A DNA stretch of 64,000 nt from Mortierella alpina (taxonomy: Eukaryota; Mortierellomycota; Mortierellomycetes; Mortierellales; Mortierellaceae). The stretch covers positions 4,030,001-4,094,000 of the forward strand of contig JANATF010000001.1 in assembly GCA_029449245.1 (NCBI GenBank), written 5' to 3'. Below are positions 11,268 through 21,561 of the stretch, one piece after another; the first letter of the stretch is position 1; the number at the start of each line of letters is the position of its first letter. Below the pieces are notes generated by a model. The model worked only from the letters and a program-made list of their open reading frames with translations. It made no database searches and was not told the origin of the DNA. The position numbers were made by a program, and so were the translations under genes.

Positions 11268-11675
11268 CTGCGTGGAGGCTATTTGGTGTTCTGTGTGAAT
11301 CTGGCTCCAGTAATGCTCAAGCTTTCCAGTGGATAAAAGTGGAGGTCCTCTTGAAGAAGGTGGAGGCTGCGTTGGAGAAGGGAGGCAGGAAGAAAAAAAA
11401 GAAGAGAAAGAGCTGAAGCAGAAGAAGGAGCGAAAGGAGAGTGAGGAGAAGGGCAAAGGAGCAATGGGGTCAGACGAATTCCTTCAGGGGAAAATGGCGT
11501 TTGGGTAGCTCAACGGATTGTAAATCACGTGCATGCGCCTCTTTTTCATGCGATTCTCTTTTGCATTCCACTCTTCGTTGCAACTACGCTTTCTAGTCAA
11601 TCCTTTCCTCGTTCGTTCACTTCTACTTCTGCACTATTCAACATATACACTGTAAATCATAATCAGGCACCATAC
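11268..11675. promoter_or_regulatory. Divergent promoter region
   Basis: 408 bp between the divergently transcribed CBS-PB1 gene and the TFIP11-like gene; both promoters must lie here. No TATA box is obvious. The segment 11507-11530 resembles part of a tRNA D-arm, but no tRNA can be folded. Confidence 0.55.
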
Positions 11676-14600
11676 ATGGCAAGGAAAAAGCACTCCCTCG
11701 ACCACACATACTCGTCCTCGGACGAAGAGCCTACGGAGAGGGGCGTCACTCAGCGAGATCTCGAGGATGAGGCTGAGCAGTTTAGAGGTAAAATGCCGCA
11801 GAGACAAAGCAGCAGGAGACCGTGTCAATGAATAACGCTTCTTGGATCGCATTACGCCTTGATCATACCCGACTCACGTCTAATCGCTGAATTATGTAAT
11901 TATGCAACTCTAGATCCTATGCACAAGGGACGACGAAAGCGCACAAAGGAAGACGCGATTTATGGATACGGTTGGGACGAAGAGGAAGCCTCAGGATCTA
12001 GACCAAATGCAGGATATTCCAGGACAAGGAGGCGGGAAGGGTTTGAGTTTGTAGCCGCTGGATCCTCCAGCAACCCTTCAAGACCTAACGCAGAAACCAA
12101 GAATGGAAACTCTTCCGACTCTGCAGACGAAGACATGGAGGCAGCAAGCGATCTCGATGATCGTAAAGGCAACAGCGGCGATGACAGCGGGGACATGGAT
12201 GTGGACAGCGCAGAGGATGAGGAAGATGAGGAAGAGAAGCATTTGCGGAAGGAAAGAGAAGCAGCATTCAAAGCACAACGGCAACATGATCAGGAGGAGG
12301 TCGATGCCTTTGAGGACCGCGTTAAAAGACCACCAATGGGCTCAAAGCCTGGCATCGGGGCCGCACCTACCACTACCTCAGCTCAGAACGAACCCAGTAC
12401 TACCGCCGGCAATAATAAGGTTATGGCAGCTTCCATCAGAGCAGGACTCGGACTTTCTAGCGACGCTGGATCTTCGAGCAGTAGTCCGAGATCGCAACAA
12501 CGGAGCAGGGATAATCAGCACACGACTCTAAGCTTCTTCAAAAACCGAGCAGATTTGAACGGCGGAAGCTCCAATGACGGAAGCCCCTCACCGCGCCCTG
12601 GATCGCCAGCATCCATGTCCAGCCCAAGACCAGAGGCTCCTGCAGTGGTACCAGTTAAGGTGGATAGAGACTATGGCGCATTCTCAGCCAAAGGCAGTGG
12701 TTTTGGACTCAAAATGCTGGAAAAGATGGGATGGAGGAAAGGCTATGGTCTTGGAGCAGGAGGCGCCGGTATTGTGGAGCCGATCCAAACAAAGCTACGA
12801 CCGGTCAAGATGGGAATTGGATTCAAAGGATTCAAGGAAAAGACTGAGCAAACTCGTGCAGAGGAGAAGAGACGAGGCATTGCCCCTAGTTCTGATGAGG
12901 ATGAGGCGCCTGGAAAGGACAAATCAAAGGGAGCTGACCGAAAGGCCAAGGAGCCGAAGGCCGACGGTTGGAAACAGTCAAGTAGTCGCTCGTCACGAAA
13001 AGGACCCAGAGTCGAGTACAAAACTGCGGCCGAAATTCAACAGGATATTGAGTCTGGAGCCCTCCCCATGGCTCCTGTGCAGCAGCAAAAGATCCTCGAT
13101 ATGACTGGAAAGACTGTAAGTGGAATCGTCTTGCTAAGAAATTGTTTGGCTCCATACTTTGGGAAATGTTTACCAACCTCTAGGCGTTTTCTTTTACTTG
13201 CAGGTACGGGAGCTGTCCTCTGCCAGTCAAATCAGCTCCTCGGTTGCATTCTCTCATGAGCGGTTTCCCGAGCTGCGACACAACTTGGAGTTGATGGCAG
13301 ATATTTCAACTACGGATCTTGAGCAACTGGCGAGGGCTCAGAAGGCAGACCACATCCGACAACAGATCCTGATAAAGGAGGGAGAGCGGATGCAGAAACT
13401 GGTGAACCAGGACGAGATCAACCTGGAGCGACTGACCAAGGTGCTGGCCATCACAGACCAGTGCTCCCGGATTGCAAACGAGATCCGCCAGTCGACGAGT
13501 GATACGACCGGAGCCATGGCGGTCGATATAAAAGAGGACTACATCGCCAAGGCATTCCAAGAGCCGTTCGATCTCTTTTCAGGCCTATACTATGAGGAGT
13601 ATGAGCTCTACATGCTAGACCAGGTGGTGGTTGCCTCTATCCAGGACAGCTTCAAGAAAATCTACAAGGACTGGGAGGTGCTGAAGAAACCGACCCTGGG
13701 CGCAGGCATGCTCCGGAAGTGGCAAAGGCTTCTCAAGACGAGCAAAGTTGTTTACAACCAAGGCCAAGGCCCTATGTACGATGAGAGGGATGGAGGCTCT
13801 GCATATGGCGGCAGGACTCCACAGGCACAGGAAATGACTCCTTACGAGAGTCTTATCAACCACCATTGGCTACCCAAGGTCCGATCAGCTATCAACAACA
13901 AGTGGAATCCGCAGGATTGCGACCCGGTCATTGAACTGTTGGAGGCATGGGCGCCTCCACTACTCCCGCTTTTCATCCAGGACAATATTATCACGCAACT
14001 CGTCTTGCCGAAATTGCAAAAGGAGGTTGATCGGTGGAATGCACGCGATTCCCTTATGCTACACACATGGATCCACCCGTGGTTGCCTGTTCTTGGAGAG
14101 GCACGCCTGGATCAGGAGCTCTTTGGAGATATTCGACGGAAACTAGCCGCCGGTCTGGCGGCATGGAACGTGCTCGATCCAAGTGGGCTTCTTGTACTAG
14201 AGCCTTGGAAGGGCGTGTTCGAAGATGCTGACATGGAGCTGCTGCTCCTAAAGTCAGTGCTGCCCAAGCTGGTGGAGGGCTTGCAGATGCTTGAGATCAA
14301 TCCACGCGATCAAAAGGTCGAGTTGTTGCAAGCGGTCCTGGCATGGCACCACTTTTTCCCCAGCACGACATTCAGCTCCTTGCTTGTGAACGAATTCTTC
14401 CCAAAGTGGCATCAAGTCTTGTACTTGTGGCTCACGCATTCATCGACAGCGAATCTGGACCAAGTGTCAGAGTGGTACCAGTGGTGGAAGTCCATGTTCC
14501 CGGCGGCGGTTCTGCAGGAGACTGGAGTGGCGATGGGATTCCGACAGGGCTTGGATATGATCAACCAGCAGATGGCTGGGCTCAAGATTATGGCGCCCGC

Positions 14601-14976
14601 GGACATTGCTCGTGCGCAGGCCCAAACCAAAGCCAAGGGAGCCGTAGGGGCGAATGGATCAGCGTCATCTGATGTGCTGGGACGACTACAGACGCGAAAG
14701 CACTTGGTGTCGTCGGTTTCTTTCAAGGACCTGGTGCAGGATTATGCTACACAGAACTCGCTGCTGTTTGTAATGACGAAGCAGACTCACGAGAGGTCGG
14801 GGCGGCCTCTGTATCGTCTTGGAGGTAACTCGACGGGCACGTCGGGCGGTATCCTGGTGCACATGACGGAGGAGGTTGCGTTTGTGCGGACGGATGAGAC
14901 GGGCGTGTGGATGCCCACGAGTCTCGAGGATCTCATGGTGCTTGCAGGAGGTGGAAGGAACTCAGGGCAGAAGTAG
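11676..14976 (+). CDS. TFIP11: TFIP11/Ntr1-like G-patch splicing factor
   Basis: Exons: 11676-11787, 11914-13115, 13204-14976; 1028 residues. This family (human TFIP11, yeast Ntr1/Spp382) activates the DEAH helicase Prp43/DHX15 to dismantle the intron-lariat spliceosome in the nucleus. Visible: the N-terminal TIP_N-type acidic region with the block MHKGRRKRTKEDAIYG; an S/D/E-rich stretch; the G-patch at about residues 297-345 (GFGLKMLEKMGWRKGYGLG ... GIGFKGF); and a long GCFC/TFIP11-type C-terminal domain (for example NHHWLPKVRSAINNKW, WHHFFPS, WKSMFP). It is longer than the human protein (837) mainly through the low-complexity N-terminal part. Intron 1 interrupts a Gly/Asp codon so that FR is followed by DPMHKG. 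A strong assignment. Confidence 0.95.
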
Positions 14977-15319
14977 GCCATGCATGCAAGGGCTTGATTG
15001 AGCCAGAAAAACAGAGGACTGTACCGCCGCACAGCGAAGCCGACTTTCGTATATATAAAAGGACGGTGGCCAATGCTTGATTTTCATTCGCTCGTTCACT
15101 TTCACTTCCCTGCTTGTTCTTTCGCTCTCTGACTTTCCTCTTGCCATCACCCATTTCACCCATTTCACCCATCGCGCTGTTGATGCTCCTCTGTCTCCAT
15201 TGCCCTGTCCTTCATTCCATCTCAAAACCGCGACAGCACTAGCAGCCGTCCCTTCCCACGCTGACGTTAGCGCGCATCCACTCTCAGCCCGACTCTGACT
15301 TTGAATTCACCCATTGACC
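14977..15319. other. Intergenic between TFIP11 and SUT genes
   Basis: 343 bp holding the TFIP11 3' UTR and the SUT promoter. It contains three tandem copies of a 9-bp unit (cccatttca) at about 15149-15175 and a TATATAAAAG at about 15051-15060. Confidence 0.55.
15149..15175. repeat. 9-bp tandem repeat (cccatttca)x3
   Basis: Three direct copies in the SUT gene leader region; too short to call a minisatellite, and of unknown meaning. Confidence 0.7.
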
Positions 15320-18300
15320 ATGGTCGGGATGCATCCTTCACTCCAGCAGCCCAAACGGCCAGCGTCCACATCAACTCCAACTCTCTCTGCTCCCCATACA
15401 CATGCTCTCACGCATGCTATAGACCAGTCGCGGACTGCAAACGCCTCTCCAGCCGAAAGACGCTCCGCACAAGCAGCAGCCCTCGACACTCGCATCGCCG
15501 TCGAGGACCAGGATGGCCATAACTATGCGGGTCCTCGCCAGCAAAACTACAGCCATCTCAAACCAGGTCTCCATGGCCGAGCGCGTATATGGGGGTCCAA
15601 CAGGACGGTGAGGATGATTTTGCTCACCACAGCTCTCATGGGGTAATAAAGCAGTTGAGTTTCATGAACTGCCGAGGAATACCCATATCGAGTTCCGTAG
15701 GGGTATTTGGGGATGGAGTATCTAACAACGTTTCACACATGTGCGTCGCCTCTCCTTCACTCTCTCGACATGGCTACTGGGCCACTAGCCTCCAGTTTAC
15801 ATGTAAGAGCTTCGTGCTGTGTTTGCTTGGACAATGATATCATAGCCTCAAAAGGCACTGCGCTCTGATAGGACGGTTGGACCAGCACAAAGAAATTAAC
15901 CTGCCTGATCTTTGCCTGATGCCACGTCCGCTAGGGTCTGTGGAAATGGCCTACGGGACCCCGTTCTTGCTCCAGCTCGGGCTCTCCAAGTCCCTCATGT
16001 CGCTTGTGTGGCTGGCTGGACCTCTCTCCGGTAACACCGAATTGCATAAATGGGCGGAGATTAGATTGACAAGCTTTTGGTGTTTTTCCCTGACGCGTCT
16101 TTCATTTGCTCACACGGACCACATTTGGACTCTCCCGCTCTCATATAGGACTGGTCATGCAGCCCGTCGTGGGCGTCCTCTCGGATAGATGTACATCCAA
16201 ACTAGGAAGGAGGAGGCCGTTCCTCATCATTGGAGTGACCGCCGTTGTGGTCTCATTTTTATGTCTGGGGTGGTGCAACGAGATCATGATTGCGGTCTTT
16301 GGCACGGGCTATGCAAACGTAAGCAGGTTGAAGTACTACCTATGTCTTTTTTGATGAAAAATGAAACTGACGGCTGGACACTCTCTTTTTTAAAGTTGGA
16401 AGGCGCGACGATATTAATGGCTGTCGGATCTATCTACATTCTGGACTTTGCTATTAACTGCGGTAGGTCTTCAACACGTTATCCACCTAATGCAGTATCG
16501 CCTGTAACAAACCTTCTTGCTAAAGAACTGATCTTTCCGTGTGTTTTCTTAATGTGGCCCTTCCTTAGTCCAAGCAAGCTGCAGGACATTGATAGTGGAC
16601 AGTTTGCCGTCTTCGCAGCAGGAGGAAGCGGCCTCCTGGGCAAGTCGACTCATGGGCCTGGGAGGGATTTTCGGATACTTCATGGGCAACGTCGATCTTC
16701 CACAGCTGCTTCCTTTTTTTGGAGACACGCAGATCAAATGCCTTTGCGTTATCGCGTGTTTATTCCTTGCTCTCACGGTTGGCCTTACCTGCTTTGCCGT
16801 AACAGAGCGTGTCATGGTTCGATCACCAAGGTACATGGTTATGAGTCACTCGCTGAAGAATCGTATCGGAAGAAGTCTGACCAGGTTCTCGCCCGTCGCA
16901 TGTAGATCTTCCTCGTCGTCCTCGTTGAAAGAGTTTCTACAAGGATTTACGTCGATTCTTCGAGCTATTCGCTACTTGCCGACTCGAATTCAACACCTCT
17001 GCAACGTGCAGTTTTTTGCTTGGATGGGCTGGTTCCCGTTCTTGTTTTACTCCTCCACTTATATTGCCGAGATATATACCCAGGAACAAACGCGAGTCGG
17101 GGGTCCGGCCAATCCGGATCAGGACACAGACACATCAGGGGTCGGGGATGCGGCGGTCAGAGCAGGGTCATTCTGCTTGCTCGTATACTCTATTGTCTCA
17201 TTGGCATCATCCATCATTTTGCCAGCGTTCGTGGCCCCAGCAGAACACCTCACCGCAGAACACACATCAGGACCATTTTCATACTCGTCAAGGGCACTGC
17301 ATGGACCCGACGGTGTTGGCTTGAAGAGACAATCGTCTCCTAGGTGGTGCTGCTGGAAGAGACCTAGCAAGACATGTCTCCCCTGGTGGCTCAGCCTTCC
17401 CATCCCTGGCCTCACCCTGCCAAAGATGTACACGCTCTCGCTGGTCTTGGTGTCATTATCGCTCGTGAGCACCTGGTACATTCAGGATCTCAAAGGATCT
17501 ACCGTTTTGTTTGCTTGCTGCGGGATTGCATGGGCGGTGTCAATGTGGGCGCCGTTCTCCATTCTAGGAGAGGTCATATCTCAGCAAATGCAGGAGGAAC
17601 AGCATCAAGAGCGACTTTTGAATCTGAACACAGCCGTGGTTGGAGAAAATGTAGACGTGCTCTTTCAAAAAGGCGACGAACAAGGAGACGATGACGATGC
17701 AGAAGATATTAGGATGGCAGAGACGAGTATTGGCCGCTTCTCAAGATCACAACACCAGTATCAACCAGTTGGAGTGCGCGAGTCGTTGGATGGTCTTGCC
17801 TCTCCTAACACGGACCCACATATTATAGGAGACCCTAAATCCGGCTCGTTTAGAAGTCGAGGAACAACACCGTCGCCACCCACGGCGCATAGTCAAGTTC
17901 ACGGTGCATGGACCGCACCAGCGAAAAACACGAAGGAGAAGGCACACGTTGATACAGATTCGGATCGAGACTTGTTATCCAGCGGCAGCAGCACGAATGG
18001 TGATGGCGGAAGTGGCAGCAGAGACAATGAGGGCGAACGTTTGAGGAAATCGCGACGCCAGGATAGAACAAGGTCAGTACACACTCGCTTGTTGAAATGC
18101 CCCAAACCTTCAAGGAGCCATTGAAAAGTGATTCTCCGTTCGTTACTAGATGGGGCTCTAACATCGCCGCTCCTGATTGACGCTGTGTTAACGAACTATG
18201 GCCATCATGATTTTGGAAACCTCTAGATCTAGTTCTTCCACACCTACAACGCCCGGCAGTTCATCGCCAGCAGCACCGGGGCCAGAGACAGCTTCTGCAG

Positions 18301-18569
18301 GTGCTTTATTGGGCATCCACAACATTTATATTGTCCTTCCGCAGTTCCTGGTCAGTTTTCTCAGTAGTTTGGTTTTTGCAGCCATTGAACCGGACATGCA
18401 GCAGCAAGGAGACACTCAACCGGCGAGCGATCAGACTGGCGATCCTGACACGATTGGGGTGATGCTGCGGTTTGGAGGCGTTATGGCTGGAATCGCAGCG
18501 CTGTTGAGTGTGCGGTTGTGGCAGCAGCCGAGATCCGTTGTTGTTGTCTCTCAAGCTCACCATCTTTGA
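15320..18569 (+). CDS. SUT1: SUT-type sugar/H+ symporter (MFS, glycoside-pentoside-hexuronide type)
   Basis: Seven exons: 15320-15642, 15789-15802, 15935-16030, 16149-16318, 16396-16462, 16569-18072, 18227-18569; 838 residues. It is expected to import sucrose or maltose with protons at the plasma membrane, using the gradient made by the H+-ATPase. Key sequence: the 14-nt exon 2 supplies LQFTW, giving GLQFTWSVEMAYGTPFLL; then SLVWLAGPLSG, the MFS motif GVLSDRCTSKLGRRRPF, and the last helices GALLGIHNIYIVLPQFLVSF. A long hydrophilic loop (about residues 560-745, S/D/G-rich) precedes the last helices, making it longer than S. pombe Sut1 (about 550). The ATG 15320 has a good context (gaccATGG). 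The last acceptor could be 18227 or 18233; both keep the frame. Substrate choice is not decidable here. Confidence 0.92.
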
Positions 18570-18909
18570 TCATTCTTATAGGAACACTGCATCCACTTTA
18601 AGAGGAGTTTGACAAATATATATGCCATTCAGCACAAACACTTGGACCAGCTCTTTTCTCACTCTTTTGTTTCTTTCTGTTTGGAAGGATGATGCTTTTT
18701 TTTTATTAACTATTATTTACAAGGCACGAGAAGGATATGAACAAGATGTGAATGAGCGAGGATGGTGTGAGAGAGTGAGGCTGAGGGCACACTGTGTGCT
18801 GTATATGCTATATGTGTGTATGTGTGTGTATGTGTGCAGAGATGGGAAGCGTATTGTGTAAATGTTTGTTGGTTTGTAGGTTGTTTGTAGGTGGTTTGTT
18901 GAGAGACTC
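18570..18909. other. Convergent 3' region of SUT and VWA genes
   Basis: 340 bp of shared 3' flank with a TG/TA-rich patch at about 18808-18836. No gene is seen. Confidence 0.6.
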
Positions 18910-20433
18910 CTAGTCGTAAAGACCGAATCCCATGTCGTCGTCTGAAGCTTCCTGCTGTTGCTGAGCCGACATCTTTTGTGCGAACCGAGTGTTGCCACTG
19001 GTCTCTAGGTCCTTAACCAGGCGCTCGGACTGATTCTGCATCACTTTGCTAAATCCCCACCGGTCGATTGGGGCGATGGCGCCATACATGGAGATGACTT
19101 TTTTCTTGGCGGAAAGGGCCTCGGTCGTCCTGTTATTGGCCAAATGCTCCACAACCTCGCGGTCGATCCTCGCGGCCTCTTTGATAGTCAAGAACGCTAC
19201 GACATCATTGTTTTTCTTGTCGTCAGAGACCTTGGTCGAGTCGGTCGTATAATTCACAGACACTGTGTCGCTCAAGCCCACGCAGTCAGCCAGGTCCACA
19301 AAGTGTTCACCCTCCAAGGTGAGGGAGTATCCGAGAATGTTTTTCTTGTTCTTGATTTCCTCCACATCCTCCATATCGTGCTCGGAAAAATCCTCGAGCC
19401 CGGGTACACGTATGTCGAGGTTGACGACCAACTGGACGAGTCCGTTGGTCCTCAAGTTCCGGATGGTGACCTGACCAGGGGTGGTCTGGTCATATCCGGG
19501 GATATCTTTGATGACTGCATCACCCAAGCCTCGAACCGTCAAGGTTGCAGCTGGGGCAATCATGTTGGATACACCACGTAGTCCCTTGGAGACCATGTCC
19601 TCGATATCGGCTTCGGTTTCGATGAAGAAGGAATCACCATTGGCAGCTTGGGCTATAGCCTTCATGAGCTTTTCGTCATAGTCGTCTCCGATTCCAAAAG
19701 TCGAGATGGAGATATCGGAGCCGATCCATTCCTTGACGTGGGACTCGATCACCGAGGGCGATTTGATACCCTCGTTGACCAACCCGTCCGAGAACAAGAA
19801 CACGCGATGCGCATTTCTCTTGAGATCTTGTTCGGATTCCTTTTTCATGCTTGAGCGTAATGTCTTGACACCGAGTTCGAGTCCAGCATGGAGGTTTGTA
19901 CACCCGCGGACCTGGATCGAAGCAACGGCATCGAGCATCATCTTCTTGTGGGTGTGGTTGCAATCCACGAAAATGGTCTCAGTCTGGGAGTCGTAAATGA
20001 CCAGACTGAGCGTATCGTGAGGGGTGAGGGTATTGATAATGGCGCTGATGGCGGTCTTGCAGTTCTCGAGACGGGATCCACCCATGGATCCAGAGTTGTC
20101 GAGGACCAAGACGGCATTGAAGGGGGTTCGGGCCATGTCCGAGTCTTGATGATTGGCACGCTGACCAACCTTGAGTTGAAAGAGGACAGGGAGTTCCGTG
20201 TTGACACCACGGATGACGCTGTCGTACAGGGGTGTTGCAGTGCAATGGATGCCCTTGAAGTCAAACTCGGCGAGGTAGGTGGCCTTCAGTTCTTGAAACT
20301 CGGCGTCGTTGGCGCGATTGCGGCCACGAGCAGAGACTTGAGGGGCACCAAAGGTCATCGTGCTGGTCTGGAAGGCAGAGCCTGAGGAGTTTCCCTGAGG
20401 AGTAACCTTGGGCTTCATGATTCTGGAGAACAT
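18910..20433 (-). CDS. von Willebrand factor type A (VWA) domain protein
   Basis: Intronless, 507 residues. The VWA domain (about residues 105-290) has an intact metal-ion-dependent adhesion site, D-x-S-x-S in LVLDNSGSMGG, and downstream TFGIGDDYD. The C-terminal half is beta-rich, followed by a helical region (TEALSAKKKVISMYG) and an acidic tail. There is no signal peptide, so it is probably cytosolic. Similar fungal VWA proteins are known but their roles are poorly defined; I would not assign one. The absence of introns is unusual here, where almost all neighbours are split. A TATA box (TATAAAAG) lies about 142 bp upstream, which fits an inducible or strongly expressed gene (inference). Confidence 0.9.
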   Translation of the reverse strand: MFSRIMKPKVTPQGNSSGSAFQTSTMTFGAPQVSARGRNRANDAEFQELKATYLAEFDFKGIHCTATPLYDSVIRGVNTELPVLFQLKVGQRANHQDSDMARTPFNAVLVLDNSGSMGGSRLENCKTAISAIINTLTPHDTLSLVIYDSQTETIFVDCNHTHKKMMLDAVASIQVRGCTNLHAGLELGVKTLRSSMKKESEQDLKRNAHRVFLFSDGLVNEGIKSPSVIESHVKEWIGSDISISTFGIGDDYDEKLMKAIAQAANGDSFFIETEADIEDMVSKGLRGVSNMIAPAATLTVRGLGDAVIKDIPGYDQTTPGQVTIRNLRTNGLVQLVVNLDIRVPGLEDFSEHDMEDVEEIKNKKNILGYSLTLEGEHFVDLADCVGLSDTVSVNYTTDSTKVSDDKKNNDVVAFLTIKEAARIDREVVEHLANNRTTEALSAKKKVISMYGAIAPIDRWGFSKVMQNQSERLVKDLETSGNTRFAQKMSAQQQQEASDDDMGFGLYD

Positions 20434-20574
20434 TGTAGTAGAGTGAGGAGTTGTAGTTGTAGGGTGTAGTATGGTTTTTTAAGGTTTTTTTTGGGGGGTC
20501 GCTGTCGCTTTTTGGGCGCGAGCTCGTTGGAAGGAGAAGGTGATGGTTTTGACAATGAGTGGGGCAGAGGGGCG

Positions 20575-20582
20575 CTTTTATA
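20575..20582 (-). promoter_or_regulatory. TATA box of the VWA gene
   Basis: TATAAAAG on the minus strand, about 142 bp upstream of the ATG at 20433. Confidence 0.5.
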
Positions 20583-20844
20583 GCTGCGATGCGCGGGTGA
20601 GCGGACTGAAATACGCTGCGGCAGCTGAGAGGCAAAGCAACAAGCCAGAGGTGGGTCCAGCGAGAACACCAAATGAGGATTAAAAGCTGCGCCAATTGCA
20701 TCTGGGACAGCGGGAAAGTGCGCTCCTATTTTTGATATCTGCAGCATGCAGTCGACGTGGGGTGTTCCCACCGTGTCAAATCAATGGTCAAATCAATGCC
20801 GGGGGTGGCAGTGCTGCTCTCTTGCGCTCTGGACACACCGTTCT

Positions 20845-20880
20845 GGCCCAAAAGACCCAAAAGACCCAAAAGACCCAACC
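20845..20880. repeat. 9-bp minisatellite (aaaagaccc)n
   Basis: About four near-perfect tandem copies of aaaagaccc/cccaaaaga in the divergent promoter region. Confidence 0.85.
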
Positions 20881-21561
20881 TTAAAGAGGAAAATGAGCAG
20901 CTTTTGCTCGTCGTCCACAACAACCTTCCGTTCATGTAGACTCTTTCCCGCACGCTCCCATTCCTTGCTGCTGCTCCCAACCCGTCGTTTTTTTCCCTTT
21001 CTTCCTCCGTTTGGTCTATGCACCCTGACGTGGGGACGCCTGCACTAGGCTTCGAGAGTTTTGGCTGCAGACTACCGCTAATGTCGTGGTGGCAACAATG
21101 CCAAGACAACACTGCAGTTTGGCGCGTCGACACCAGGCTGCTGCTGCTGTGACTACGGAGGTGCACTCTTACAGCATTTCAGGATGTATGTCTTATGGAG
21201 CTGTCTTGACGAGTACTAGGCTAGTCTGTTGCATATTGCATAGAGGAGGGTGCGAGCACAGGGGCAACTCAGCTTCAAACGAAAGCGGTGGCATATATGC
21301 GAAGCTGGATAGATGGCATTTTTCTGTCCAGGCGAGGTGTACGTCGGTTCGAAATGATTGGCTGCCTGCGAGTCCATATATACCTCTTCGCTCTTTCTCG
21401 CATGACCCCTTTCGTGCATCCTATACCCCATTGTCTTGCTCCCACCCTGCCTTCTCCATATCTCTCAGCCAGCAGCCAGCAGCCAGCTCCATCGCACCTT
21501 TGTTACATCGCAGCCCTGCCCACCCCCTTGCAGCCTTCGGCCACGTCTGCAGACTCATAAA

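Larger units (their letters stand above)
20434..21561. promoter_or_regulatory. Divergent promoter region between VWA and MAPKKK genes
   Basis: 1.13 kb without a supported gene. It contains the VWA TATA box, a short minisatellite (20845-20880) and a TATATAC about 185 bp before the MAPKKK start. ORFs of up to about 200 codons here show no recognisable domain and are low in coding character. Confidence 0.6.

Noticed and set aside
11507-11530. tRNA-like D-arm (ggtagctcaacgga)
   Set aside because: No matching anticodon or T-arm follows; no cloverleaf can be formed.
18233-18569. Alternative acceptor for the last SUT exon
   Set aside because: Also in frame (two residues shorter). The upstream AG at 18226 was kept as the first after the likely branch point; sequence alone does not decide.
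20261-20771. Minus-strand ORFs upstream of and overlapping the VWA start
   Set aside because: Out of frame with the VWA protein and without any domain; they cover its leader.
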